Positions 42,853 to 51,891 of a DNA stretch of 64,000 nt are shown here, piece after piece. A program made the position numbers and the translations under genes. Numbering within the stretch: position 1 is the stretch's first letter; every line of letters starts with the position of its first letter. The DNA is from Candidatus Obscuribacter sp. Its GTDB lineage: Bacteria; Cyanobacteriota; Vampirovibrionia; Obscuribacterales; Obscuribacteraceae. The notes beneath the pieces are model-generated. The model made no database searches. It had not been told where the DNA came from and saw only the letters and a list, made by a program, of their open reading frames with translations. The stretch covers positions 248,001-312,000 of the forward strand of contig JADKDV010000001.1 in NCBI GenBank assembly GCA_016718315.1, written 5' to 3'.

Positions 42853-44532
42853 TTATAGGACAGCTGTCTCGCGGTAGGCTCCCCAGACTTCGCGCATAGC
42901 GTCGCAGACTTCACCCAGTGTGGCGTAGGCTTCTACGGCATCCATCAAAAATGGGAAGGCATTGTCTCCCTTTTGCATTGCTTCTTTGAGGGCAGAGAGA
43001 GTATTTGCTACCTTTTCGCTATCACGGCGCTCTCTTAGTGATTTGAGGCGACCATGCTGTCTGGCTTCAAACTCGCGACCAATTTTGAGGATTTCAATTT
43101 TGGAGCCTGGTGCTTCTTCTTTGAGACCGTTGAGACCGACAAATACTCTGTCTCCAGTTTGTAGTCTTTGCTCAAAGTGATAGGCACTGTCGGCTATCTC
43201 TTTCATAAAGAAGCCTTTTTCGATACCGGCAATGACACCACCGATTTCTTCGATTTTTTTGAAGTATTCGTTGGCACCGCGCTCTAGCTCATCGGTGAGC
43301 CATTCTACATAGTAGGAGCCAGCCAGAGGATCGGCGACATTGGTGACACCGGTTTCAAAGGCGATTATTTGCTGTGTACGCAGTGCTATGTGGGCTGCTT
43401 TTTCGGTAGGCAGACCAAGTACTTCATCCATACTGTTGGTATGGAGAGACTGTGTACCGCCGAGGACTCCAGCCAATGCTTCGATAGCAGTACGGATGAT
43501 GTTGTTTTCGGGTTGTGGAGCCGTCAAGCTGCAACCAGCTGTCTGGGTGTGAAATCTGAGCTTAAGTGAACGCTCGTCTTTAGCGCCGTAATGATCTCTC
43601 ATTCTTCTTGCCCAGATGCGGCGAGCGGCTCTGTACTTGGCGATTTCTTCAAAGAAATCAATATGAGCATTAAAGAAGAAGGACAGTCTCGGCACAAAGT
43701 CATCTATTTTAAGACCGGCTTCGATACCGGCATCCACATAAGCAAAGCCATCAGCCAGAGTAAAGGCTAATTCTTGTACAGCTGTCGCGCCGGCTTCACG
43801 GATGTGATAACCCGAGACCGAGACAGTATTCCATCTAGGTACATTGTGGGTGCAAAATACCATCATGTCTTGGATTAGCTTGAGAGCTGGACGTGGTGGA
43901 ATCAAGTAAGTCTTTTGGGCTATGTACTCTTTAAAAATGTCATTTTGCAGAGTGCCATTGAGAGTCTTCCAGTCAAAGCCGCGCTTCTTGGCATTAGCTA
44001 AAAACATGGCATAGATAATCACGGCTGGGCCGTTGATTGTCATTGAGGTAGAGACTTTATCCAGGGGCAAATCTTTGTAGAGCGTTTCGATGTCTTCCAG
44101 CGAATCAATCGCCACGCCGCAGACGCCGACTTCGCCAAGAGCCTTGGGGTGATCTGAGTCGTAGCCCATCAGTGTGGGCAGGTCAAAGGCTGTGGAGAGA
44201 CCAGTCTGTCCCTGAGCAAGCAAATATTTAAATCTCTGGTTTGTTTCTTCTGGTCCGCCAAAGCCGGCAAACTGACGCATAGTCCAGACTTTGCCACGAT
44301 ACATGTCTTCGTGGATGCCTCTGGTATAAGGGAATTTGCCTGGATCTGCTAAAGAAGCGTCATAGCTCCAGTCTTTGAGGTCTTCGGGTCCATAAACTGA
44401 CTTAAGAGGGATGCCAGAGATTGTCTCGTGCACTTTTTCTTTTTTAGGCGCTTTAGCCAAAGGCTTGCTTTGAGCCGTCTGGTCTTTTTCCGGTTGACTA
44501 GACGGATTTGGCTTTGTCAGTTCCTTGACCAT
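42853..44532 (-). CDS. methylmalonyl-CoA mutase, large (catalytic) subunit family
   Basis: 559 residues: a TIM-barrel acyl-CoA mutase catalytic domain without the C-terminal cobalamin-binding domain (a full-length chain is about 700 residues). Recognisable segments are YTRGIHEDMYRGKVWTMRQF, AQGQTGLSTAFDLPTLMGYD, SMTINGPAVI and NSMDEVLGLPTEKAAHIALR. The B12-binding small subunit would have to be encoded elsewhere. It interconverts methylmalonyl-CoA and succinyl-CoA, or a related acyl-CoA pair such as ethylmalonyl- or isobutyryl-CoA. The first 40 residues are a Pro/Lys-rich extension. Confidence 0.88.
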   Translation of the reverse strand: MVKELTKPNPSSQPEKDQTAQSKPLAKAPKKEKVHETISGIPLKSVYGPEDLKDWSYDASLADPGKFPYTRGIHEDMYRGKVWTMRQFAGFGGPEETNQRFKYLLAQGQTGLSTAFDLPTLMGYDSDHPKALGEVGVCGVAIDSLEDIETLYKDLPLDKVSTSMTINGPAVIIYAMFLANAKKRGFDWKTLNGTLQNDIFKEYIAQKTYLIPPRPALKLIQDMMVFCTHNVPRWNTVSVSGYHIREAGATAVQELAFTLADGFAYVDAGIEAGLKIDDFVPRLSFFFNAHIDFFEEIAKYRAARRIWARRMRDHYGAKDERSLKLRFHTQTAGCSLTAPQPENNIIRTAIEALAGVLGGTQSLHTNSMDEVLGLPTEKAAHIALRTQQIIAFETGVTNVADPLAGSYYVEWLTDELERGANEYFKKIEEIGGVIAGIEKGFFMKEIADSAYHFEQRLQTGDRVFVGLNGLKEEAPGSKIEILKIGREFEARQHGRLKSLRERRDSEKVANTLSALKEAMQKGDNAFPFLMDAVEAYATLGEVCDAMREVWGAYRETAVL

Positions 44533-44671
44533 TAGAGAGCTCCTTGGGTTAATGCCTTTTCAAAGATGTTTTAAGCAATCTCGGATATCATTTGAGATCG
44601 ATGTAATCGTCATATATTTTTCGCTTACACCGTAATTCTGTCATATTTTCTCAATTTGAGGCATTCCCTTT

Positions 44672-46399
44672 ATGTCGCGAGCCGCCAGTGTCATGTCGCC
44701 AACTGAATTAATTAAAACTATTTTGGCATCAAACGAGCCAATTGAGGTGCGCGCGCCGCATGGCTCGACGCTCCACACCAAAGGCTGGATCCAGGAAGCA
44801 GCGCTGAGGATGCTCCTCAACAACCTCGATCCAGATGTGGCTGAGCGTCCTCTCGATCTCGTCGTTTATGGTGGGTCGGGCAAAGCCGCCCGCAATTGGG
44901 ACTGTTTTAAGGCGATAGTGAGAGCCTTAACCAAACTCGAATCCGATGAGACATTGCTCATCCAGTCTGGCAAGCCAGTCGGTGTTTTTAAGAGCCATGC
45001 CGATGCCCCCCGCGTACTCATAGCCAATTCCAATTTAGTGGGTCACTGGGCTACCTGGGAGCATTTCCGCGAGCTAGACAAAAAAGGCTTGATGATGTTT
45101 GGCCAGATGACTGCTGGCTCCTGGATTTATATCGGCACTCAAGGCATTTTGCAGGGCACTTACGAGACTTTTGCAGCCCTTGCTCGTAAGCACTTTGGCG
45201 GCACTCTCAAAGGCAAAATTGTCCTCACCGCTGGTCTTGGTGGCATGGGTGGTGCTCAGCCTCTGGCTATCACCATGAACGAAGGCGTGGCCCTTTGTGT
45301 GGAAGTAGACGAAACCAGAATAGATAGAAGACTGGAAACCAAATATCTCGATGTCAAAGCCGACAATCTGGAGCATTCTCTCAAGCTAGCTGCCGACGCC
45401 AAAGCCAAAGGTGAGGCGATATCGATAGGTATCCACGGCAATGCTGCCGATGTGCTGCCACGCATGCTGGCGCTGGGCTTTATGCCCGATGCTCTGACAG
45501 ATCAGACCAGTGCCCATGACCCTCTCAATGGTTATGTCCCTCTCACAAAAGACGGACAACCAATGGATCTGGATAGTGCAGCAGCTCTGCGTAAGAGCGA
45601 TGTTGACGGATATCTGGCCCTCTCCACCAGTGCCATTGCCAAGCATGTTCAGGCTATGTTGGACTTCCAAAAGCGCGGTGTTATCACTTTTGACTATGGC
45701 AACAACATCAGACAGGTGGCTTTTGATAAGGGCATAAAAAATGCCTTTGATTTCCCTGGTTTTGTGCCTGCTTACATCCGACCGCTTTTTTGCGAAGGCA
45801 AGGGGCCATTTAGATGGGCAGTGCTCTCTGGAGATCCTCAAGACATCAAAGTAATTGATGATGCCATCCTCAAAAACTTTGCCCATGACACCGAACTGTG
45901 TCGCTGGATCAAGCTTGCTTCTGAGCGTGTCAAGTTTCAGGGGCTGCCTGCCCGCATTTGCTGGCTTGGCTATGGCGATAGGCTCAAAATGGGTCTGATT
46001 ATCAATGACCTGGTCAAAAGTGGTCAGGTTAAGGCCCCAGTTGTAATTGGCCGCGACCATCTCGATTCTGGCTCTGTGGCTTCGCCTAACCGCGAGACCG
46101 AGGCCATGAAAGACGGTTCTGATGCAGTAGCTGATTGGGTCTATCTCAATGCCATGATCAATGCCGTCGGTGGAGCTAGCTGGGTTTCACTGCACCATGG
46201 TGGTGGAGTAGGAATCGGTTATTCGCTGCACTCGGGTCAAGTTATTGTGGCTGATGGTACAGACGGCGCCGCCCAGCGTCTGACACGGGTCTTAACAACT
46301 GATCCTGGTATGGGCGTGATCAGACACGTTGATGCTGGTTACGACGAGGCCATCGATTTTGCTCACAAAGCCCATGTGCGCATCCCCATGGAAGAGTAG
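44672..46399 (+). CDS. hutU: urocanate hydratase
   Basis: 575 residues. NAD-dependent enzyme converting urocanate to imidazolone propionate in histidine degradation. The family signature TAGLGGMGGAQPLA, plus VEVRAPHGSTLHTKGW, LIQSGKPVGVFKSH, GQMTAGSWIYIGTQGI and VISLHHGG-type C-terminal segment (WVSLHHGGGVGIGYSLHSG), identify it. No other hut gene is in the window, so the pathway is scattered or only partial here. Confidence 0.94.
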   Translation: MSRAASVMSPTELIKTILASNEPIEVRAPHGSTLHTKGWIQEAALRMLLNNLDPDVAERPLDLVVYGGSGKAARNWDCFKAIVRALTKLESDETLLIQSGKPVGVFKSHADAPRVLIANSNLVGHWATWEHFRELDKKGLMMFGQMTAGSWIYIGTQGILQGTYETFAALARKHFGGTLKGKIVLTAGLGGMGGAQPLAITMNEGVALCVEVDETRIDRRLETKYLDVKADNLEHSLKLAADAKAKGEAISIGIHGNAADVLPRMLALGFMPDALTDQTSAHDPLNGYVPLTKDGQPMDLDSAAALRKSDVDGYLALSTSAIAKHVQAMLDFQKRGVITFDYGNNIRQVAFDKGIKNAFDFPGFVPAYIRPLFCEGKGPFRWAVLSGDPQDIKVIDDAILKNFAHDTELCRWIKLASERVKFQGLPARICWLGYGDRLKMGLIINDLVKSGQVKAPVVIGRDHLDSGSVASPNRETEAMKDGSDAVADWVYLNAMINAVGGASWVSLHHGGGVGIGYSLHSGQVIVADGTDGAAQRLTRVLTTDPGMGVIRHVDAGYDEAIDFAHKAHVRIPMEE

Positions 46400-46520
46400 T
46401 TAGATAACTGACCTGAACTGCAATTAACAAACTCTTCTATTAGATATTTTTACCGAGAGCTTCTGACAATCCCCAGCTCTTGCAAGATATCATTAGTTGC
46501 ACCCGTGGGATCTAGCGTAA

Positions 46521-47777
46521 ATGGCTCGTCTTGTCCAAAAGTTTGGCGGTACATCGGTAGCCGATGTCCAAAAAATAAAGAAGGCTGCCCAGATAACTGT
46601 GGCCGCTGCTAGTGAAGGTCATGAAGTGACTACTGTCATTTCTGCTATGGGACATACTACCGACCATCTAATCGACCTCGCTGAGCAAATCTGGCAAGAC
46701 CCTCATGCTAAGAGTGCTCGTGAGATGGACATGCTGATGGCTACCGGAGAGCAGGTCTCAATTGCTCTCTTTACCATGGCGCTGCAAGCGCTGGGTGTTT
46801 CGGCCCGCTCTTTTACTGGAGCACAAGCCGGTATCATCACCGAGAATCGTCATGGCACAGCCCGGATTCAAGAAGTTTTTCCAGACAAATTAGAAGCCAC
46901 TTTGAGCCGTGGCGAAATCGCTGTAGTGGCTGGGTTTCAGGGTGTTACTGAGAGTCATGAATTGACTACTCTTGGTCGCGGCGGCTCTGATACCACAGCT
47001 GTGGCACTGGCAGCGGCTCTGGGAGCAGATCGCTGTGATATTTATACCGATGTCGATGGTGTCTTTACAGCAGACCCTCGCATCATCTCGCAAGCAAGAT
47101 GTTTGTCGACTATCAGTTACGAAGAAATGTTGGAATTGGCTGCCACAGGAGCGCAAGTAATGAATGCAAGATCGGTCGAACTGGCCATGGACAACCATGT
47201 ACCAATTAGAGTGAGATCGACATTTACTCCCGAAAACCCCGGCACCTTAATTACACACCGGGTAGCATCTCCTGAGTACACCATTGCTGGTATCGCCCTC
47301 GATATGAACTCAGCTCAAATAAAGCTAAAAAGTCTCAGTCAGATTGATGCGGCACAGCCCTTAGAAGGCGTCGCCGCGCTATTTACTAGATTAAACGAAC
47401 TGGGCATCCAGACTGATATGGTGATGGCCATGAAGCGTGAAGACGAACCATCAAGCGAACTGATTTTTACACTCGAAAAAAGCTCTCTGCCCCGTGTGCA
47501 AAAGCTAGTAGAAGCTCTTGCCACATCACTGGGCAATCCGCTCATGCAAGTGGAATCAGACATCGCCAAAGTATCTGTGGTTGGTCGCAGACTGACCAGT
47601 CGTCCAGAGGTCGTAGCCTCGGTATTTGAATGTCTCCATGAAGCCAAAATACCAGTACAAATGGTAGCAACCGGCGATATGAGAGTGAGCATCTTAATGC
47701 CTGCCCGCTATGGCCGCGACGCAGTAAAACTTATCCATGCCAAGTTTAATCTAGAGGAAGGCACAATCAATGTTTGA
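46521..47777 (+). CDS. lysC: aspartokinase
   Basis: 418 residues. First step of the aspartate pathway to lysine, threonine and methionine. The catalytic domain has KFGGTSVADVQKI, TLGRGGSDTTAVALAAALGA and IYTDVDGVFTADPR. Two C-terminal ACT domains (about 265-415, including KVSVVGRRLTSRPEVVAS) imply feedback control by end products. It is the first gene of a three-gene unit with the two small proteins downstream (spacing 9 and 5 bases). Confidence 0.95.
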   Translation: MARLVQKFGGTSVADVQKIKKAAQITVAAASEGHEVTTVISAMGHTTDHLIDLAEQIWQDPHAKSAREMDMLMATGEQVSIALFTMALQALGVSARSFTGAQAGIITENRHGTARIQEVFPDKLEATLSRGEIAVVAGFQGVTESHELTTLGRGGSDTTAVALAAALGADRCDIYTDVDGVFTADPRIISQARCLSTISYEEMLELAATGAQVMNARSVELAMDNHVPIRVRSTFTPENPGTLITHRVASPEYTIAGIALDMNSAQIKLKSLSQIDAAQPLEGVAALFTRLNELGIQTDMVMAMKREDEPSSELIFTLEKSSLPRVQKLVEALATSLGNPLMQVESDIAKVSVVGRRLTSRPEVVASVFECLHEAKIPVQMVATGDMRVSILMPARYGRDAVKLIHAKFNLEEGTINV

Positions 47778-47786
47778 GGCAAAGCA

Positions 47787-48116
47787 ATGAGCGGCAAGGG
47801 CTTTGACAATATTTTTGACAAAATGAAGGAAGTGACCAAGAACGCTGCTTCTGAGACTAACAAAGCAGCGCGCTCGGCAAAACTAAAGATGACTGTGATA
47901 TCGCTCAATAGCGAAAAGAGTCGTCACCTCCAGACTATCGGGCAACGTACATTTACTCTCTATGCCGAAAACCAGAGCATCGATGGTCGATTGCTCCAGG
48001 AAAAAGTGCTGGAGGAGCTCAACCAAGTGCAGCGTATCGAAGAAAAGATCAAAGAACTGGAAGCTGAAATTGCCGCTCAGCACATCAATATAACTGACGT
48101 CACAGGCGATAGATAA
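47787..48116 (+). CDS. small coiled-coil protein downstream of aspartokinase
   Basis: 109 residues, helical and highly charged, with a predicted coiled coil over about residues 60-100 (EKVLEELNQVQRIEEKIKEL). The N-terminus (GFDNIFDKMKEVTKNAASET) could associate amphipathically with membrane. No Cys/His zinc ligands or signal peptide. Close spacing to both neighbours supports an operon. Function unknown. Confidence 0.75.
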   Translation: MSGKGFDNIFDKMKEVTKNAASETNKAARSAKLKMTVISLNSEKSRHLQTIGQRTFTLYAENQSIDGRLLQEKVLEELNQVQRIEEKIKELEAEIAAQHINITDVTGDR

Positions 48117-48121
48117 AACCA

Positions 48122-48679
48122 ATGAAACTAATCAGGCTTAGCATAATCGCTTTACTGGGTGCAATTTTGCCTCTGCCTGTCATGGCTGACGCTATATCGC
48201 CCAATATCGATAGAGAAGAAGAAGTCTACTCACATGAAGCACCTAATGCCGCCTTTTTTGGTAAGGGCGCATCCGGTCGCATGACCGAGGCCAGTTATCT
48301 CAGATTTACAGCTGAACAATCCTTGCTTGAGCGCCGCTACAAAGATGCTTACCGGGCTACATCTAAGGCCGTCCAACTAGATCCTGGTGATCCCACCGGA
48401 CACGTCATGCTCGCTCGCAGTCTCTCTGGCATGCTCCGCACTAAATCCGGTGCAATAGATGAGGACTTGCTCAATCGCACCATCAAAGAATGGCGTCTCA
48501 TTGCCATGCATGACGTAGATTTGACCGAGCAATTAGAAGCCAAAGCCAATCTCAAAAAGCTCAACAAAATAGCCAAAGCAATCAAGCAACAGAAGATGCA
48601 ACTGGCTAAGGCTAAAGCTGATGGTGAGGGCAAAATGGTAGCAACCACAAAGTCCGCCAGCGAAGACAAACCTCAATAA
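48122..48679 (+). CDS. exported TPR-like protein
   Basis: 185 residues with a signal peptide (MKLIRLSIIALLGAILPLPVMA). A TPR-like region follows (about 55-100, including YLRFTAEQSLLERRYKDAYR and AVQLDPGDPTGHVMLARSLS). The C-terminal helix is Lys/Ala-rich. It is the third gene of the aspartokinase unit. Such isolated short TPR proteins are frequent in this genome window. Function unknown. Confidence 0.75.
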   Translation: MKLIRLSIIALLGAILPLPVMADAISPNIDREEEVYSHEAPNAAFFGKGASGRMTEASYLRFTAEQSLLERRYKDAYRATSKAVQLDPGDPTGHVMLARSLSGMLRTKSGAIDEDLLNRTIKEWRLIAMHDVDLTEQLEAKANLKKLNKIAKAIKQQKMQLAKAKADGEGKMVATTKSASEDKPQ

Positions 48680-48689
48680 AGACAAACTA

Positions 48690-49526
48690 CTAAACCGTAT
48701 ATCTTGCTGGGTCCGACTTGAGCGAATCCACTACTTCCCATTCTTCAAATGTAAGCGGATAGACAGTAAAGACACAGTCAAATATCTGGGTAAAGCCATA
48801 GCCGATTGCTTCTTCCAGCGTGACGCGGTCTACATCGATTAAGTCTGCCAGGCAAGCATGTCGGGCTAAGTCCGGAGACTTTTGTGGCAGACCAAGTATC
48901 TCAGCCATACGATTTTGACCCTGATCGATAATGATAGATCCGTGTTGCAGTACAGCCGACTTACGTCTCAGTTGCGCTGAGCCTACAAGCTTTTTGCCCT
49001 GATAGTGCAGATCTGCTTGAGTGGTGGCTTCAAAACAATCGGTCTGATTTTGATAGGGGCTATCGGAGCGGCCAAGCTCGGCTTCTACTTCTAGTCTTTT
49101 GAGTCCAATCAAAAGAGCCTGACAGATTTGCTTGTAGGCAGCGTTAATAGTTGGCGCTAGATGTACTGACGTGCCACCACCACCGCCACTGACCGGCAGA
49201 TCTTGAGCCAGATTAGTTGCTTCACTGCTGGCCACAAAGCTGTAAGTTAGCTCGCCTTCGTGTAGTACGGCCCTGCCACCGGTGGGTCTGCGCACCACCG
49301 ATAGTCCCATCTCTTTTACTCGACTGACAGTCTCTGGTCTTACCTTTTGTGAGTAACCAAATGAGACACTGGCTGGCTCCCAACCATAAAAGCGCAGAGT
49401 GGGTGGACATTTGCCCGCCAGGTGCAAATTGAGGATAGCCTCGTCGATGGCCATATTAGTGACCGGGTCAAACTCCTCATAGGGCAAAAGTCTAAATGTA
49501 TGGGTGCGAGTGGGAAAGTCAGTCAT
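48690..49526 (-). CDS. lipoate/octanoate transferase, LipM/LplA-type
   Basis: 278 residues, single BPL/LplA/LipB-type catalytic domain. The lipoyl-pocket segment VVRRPTGGRAVLHEGELTYSF and the KLVGSAQLRRKSAVLQHGSI segment are clear. DCFEAT supplies a Cys in the position used by LipM octanoyltransferases. The short length (LplA with its accessory domain is about 330) and the Cys favour LipM-like transfer of octanoyl from acyl carrier protein over lipoate ligation. It is encoded 2 bases from the nucleoside phosphorylase stop. Confidence 0.8.
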   Translation of the reverse strand: MTDFPTRTHTFRLLPYEEFDPVTNMAIDEAILNLHLAGKCPPTLRFYGWEPASVSFGYSQKVRPETVSRVKEMGLSVVRRPTGGRAVLHEGELTYSFVASSEATNLAQDLPVSGGGGGTSVHLAPTINAAYKQICQALLIGLKRLEVEAELGRSDSPYQNQTDCFEATTQADLHYQGKKLVGSAQLRRKSAVLQHGSIIIDQGQNRMAEILGLPQKSPDLARHACLADLIDVDRVTLEEAIGYGFTQIFDCVFTVYPLTFEEWEVVDSLKSDPARYTV

Positions 49527-49527
49527 A

Positions 49528-50874
49528 TTATTCGGCGATGCTGGCTTTTATCAGTTTTGGCTTAGCTACTTCGCTATCACTATAAGTAAAGGCCTGGGCC
49601 AGTTTGAGGCAGGCGGCATCATAGTCTTTTTCGGTATCAAAATGCACTTCGCAAATGGCATCGCCACCATTTAGCATGTCGCCGCATTTTGCTTTGAGGA
49701 CAATACCTACGGCTAGATTGATAGGGTCACCTTTTTTTGTGCGACCGGCTCCCATGACTTTGGCTGCCTCAGCGATTTTGCGACCATCGATATGCTTGAG
49801 CCATTTTTTGCCTGTTCCTGGTATGACAAAATCTTTTTTGTGCTTAGCCTGGGGCATCAAACTGTAATCGGTGAGTACACGTTTATCGCCGCCCTGAGCC
49901 TCGATTAGCTCACCAAAAGCAGCGAGAGCCTTACCGCTTTTGAGCAAGTCCTCGAGAGTTTTTACTGCTTCTTCTTTTGTTTTGGCTTTGCCGGCTTCGA
50001 TAAGGGCGAGAGCACCAAGCTCGATGCAGAGTTCGTGGAGATCGTCTGGACCATTGCCTTTAAGTGTTTCTATCGCTTCGATTACTTCCAGCGTGTGTCC
50101 CACAGCTCGTCCCAGCGGCTGCTCCATGTCGGTGACTACAGCTAGCACTGGACGCTTCAAGATGCGACCTACTGCAGACATTGTCTTGGCTAGTTCGATG
50201 GCTTTAGCTTCGGTCTCCATAAAAGCACCACGACCGCATTTGACATCGAGGATGATTAGATTGGCTCCAGCTGCCAATTTTTTGGACATGACAGAGGCAG
50301 CAATGAGGGGGATGGATTCGACTGTGCCGGTGACATCTCTCAGGGCATAAATTTTGCCATCGACAGGAGCCAGCTCAGCTGTCTGACCGCCAATAGCCAT
50401 GCCGATTTTTGTTACTTGTTTGACAAAGTCTTCTGTTTTAAGGTCAACATTAAAGCCGGGAATGGCTTCTAATTTGTCGATGGTGCCGCCTGTATGACCC
50501 AGTCCGCGACCAGAGAGTTTGGCCATGGGTATACCAGCACAAGCTAGCATCGGCACAAAGACCAGTGTGGTTTTGTCGCCCACGCCGCCTGTGGAGTGCT
50601 TGTCGCCCACTACTTTACCCAGTGCGGTTAAGTCGAGCACTTGACCCGAATGACACATGGCGTCAGTTAAAAGTGCTGTTTCGTCCAGGCTCATACCCTG
50701 CCAGCAGACTGCCATCAGCCAGCTCGAAAGCTGGTAGTCTGGTATGGATCCGTCCATGATGCCATTTACCAAAAAAGTAATTTGCTCTTTTGTGTGCTCA
50801 TGACCCTGTCTTTTGCCTAAAATGAGGTCAATCATCCTGGTATGGTCTTTGGAAACGCTAATATTTGCCACCAC
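49528..50874 (-). CDS. pyrimidine-nucleoside / thymidine phosphorylase
   Basis: 448 residues. Reversible phosphorolysis of thymidine or other pyrimidine nucleosides to base and (deoxy)ribose-1-phosphate. The family signature SGRGLGHTGGT, KHSTGGVGDKTTLVFVPML, and VDGKIYALRDVTGTVESI, SVMSKKLAAGANLIILDVKC are conserved. GTG 50874 is chosen because AGAGG lies 9 bases upstream; a TTG at 50883 and an ATG at 50835 are alternatives, the latter giving the typical MIDLILGKRQG start. Length matches the family (about 435). Confidence 0.9.
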   Translation of the reverse strand: MVANISVSKDHTRMIDLILGKRQGHEHTKEQITFLVNGIMDGSIPDYQLSSWLMAVCWQGMSLDETALLTDAMCHSGQVLDLTALGKVVGDKHSTGGVGDKTTLVFVPMLACAGIPMAKLSGRGLGHTGGTIDKLEAIPGFNVDLKTEDFVKQVTKIGMAIGGQTAELAPVDGKIYALRDVTGTVESIPLIAASVMSKKLAAGANLIILDVKCGRGAFMETEAKAIELAKTMSAVGRILKRPVLAVVTDMEQPLGRAVGHTLEVIEAIETLKGNGPDDLHELCIELGALALIEAGKAKTKEEAVKTLEDLLKSGKALAAFGELIEAQGGDKRVLTDYSLMPQAKHKKDFVIPGTGKKWLKHIDGRKIAEAAKVMGAGRTKKGDPINLAVGIVLKAKCGDMLNGGDAICEVHFDTEKDYDAACLKLAQAFTYSDSEVAKPKLIKASIAE

Positions 50875-50993
50875 TTTGTTCAACCTCTTGACGACTGGGG
50901 CTAGATCTGGATAATGGAAGTAAGGAGTCGGACCGCAGAAAATATACTAAAACTCTCAATGGTCCACTCCCCCAATTTTCAAATAACAATAAT

Positions 50994-51827
50994 TTGCTGC
51001 CGCAATTTTCTCGTCTCATCTTAGAAAAACCGGTAGTGTTCGGACAGATTGATTTTGTCAATTGTCTGCCGATTACCTTGCCGCTCAAGGCTCATTTGCC
51101 AGAGCTGATGACGCTCGCCATGGGGACACCTGGTGAGCTCAATCAACGCTATAAACAGGGTGACCTGGATATTGGCGCGATGAGTGCTCATTATCTACTG
51201 TCTGCCGCCGATTTTGATTTAATTGACACACTTTCTATTAGTTCACTTGGTGCTGTTGGCAGTGTATTTTTCTTTTCTCGTCTGCCTTTAGCTCAGTTAG
51301 ATGGCAAGACTGTTGGTTTACCGCGCTCCTCGGCGACATCGATTAGTTTGCTCAAAGTTTTGCTGACTGAAGAATTTGATGTCAGCCCCAATTATCAAAC
51401 GTCCGATGATCCTAATCCTTTTGACGGCGCTTATGATGCTTGTTTGATGATAGGCGACGCTGCTCTGGCTTTTGATCAAAGGCTCAATGTGAGTGGCAGT
51501 GAGCTTATCCGGGTGGATATGGGCGAGTGGTGGACAAGACGTTATCAGCTGCCCATGGTCTTTGGCGTCTGGGGAGCGCGCAAAAGCTATATCGACAACA
51601 ACAACAAGGATTTTGAGGTGATTAGAGAGCTTTTGGGGGCGACCTGGCAAGAGGGTCTAACTGCTCTTTATCAAGAAGTCATTGCAGAAGGCCTGAGACG
51701 TACCGGACTTAGCTTCGAGACTATGGACGATTACTTTCAAAGACAACTCGATTTTAGTTTTGGCGATGAGCACAAAAAAGGGCTCAATCTCTTTGAAACT
51801 CTTTGTAAGCGTCACGGGCTTTTGTAA
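50994..51827 (+). CDS. mqnA: chorismate dehydratase (menaquinone futalosine pathway)
   Basis: 277 residues. Converts chorismate to 3-enolpyruvyl-benzoate, the entry step of the futalosine menaquinone pathway. Typical elements are FGQIDFVNCLPITLPL, DIGAMSAHYLL, VGLPRSSATSISLLKVLL and DACLMIGDAAL, as in the periplasmic-binding-protein-like MqnA/MqnD fold. The ORF begins with TTG at 50994; a GTG at 51036 is another possibility and no clear ribosome site decides. With nuoN it suggests a menaquinone-based respiratory chain. Confidence 0.88.
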   Translation: MLPQFSRLILEKPVVFGQIDFVNCLPITLPLKAHLPELMTLAMGTPGELNQRYKQGDLDIGAMSAHYLLSAADFDLIDTLSISSLGAVGSVFFFSRLPLAQLDGKTVGLPRSSATSISLLKVLLTEEFDVSPNYQTSDDPNPFDGAYDACLMIGDAALAFDQRLNVSGSELIRVDMGEWWTRRYQLPMVFGVWGARKSYIDNNNKDFEVIRELLGATWQEGLTALYQEVIAEGLRRTGLSFETMDDYFQRQLDFSFGDEHKKGLNLFETLCKRHGLL

Positions 51828-51891
51828 AATTGCCACTTCCTAGTCAGATTAAAGATTGTTATACTGAAGTGTCAGTTAGTAGCTAAAAGCC

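Noticed and set aside
44533..44671. Cobalamin riboswitch ahead of the mutase gene
   Set aside because: The gap is only 139 bases, shared with a divergent gene, and no B12-box-like sequence was recognised.
45386..46060. Long antisense ORF (224 codons) inside hutU
   Set aside because: It is in the complementary frame of a clear urocanase, has no ribosome site and no recognisable domain.
46400..46520. Lysine riboswitch ahead of aspartokinase
   Set aside because: The 121-base gap is too short for a full lysine riboswitch and no matching helices were seen.
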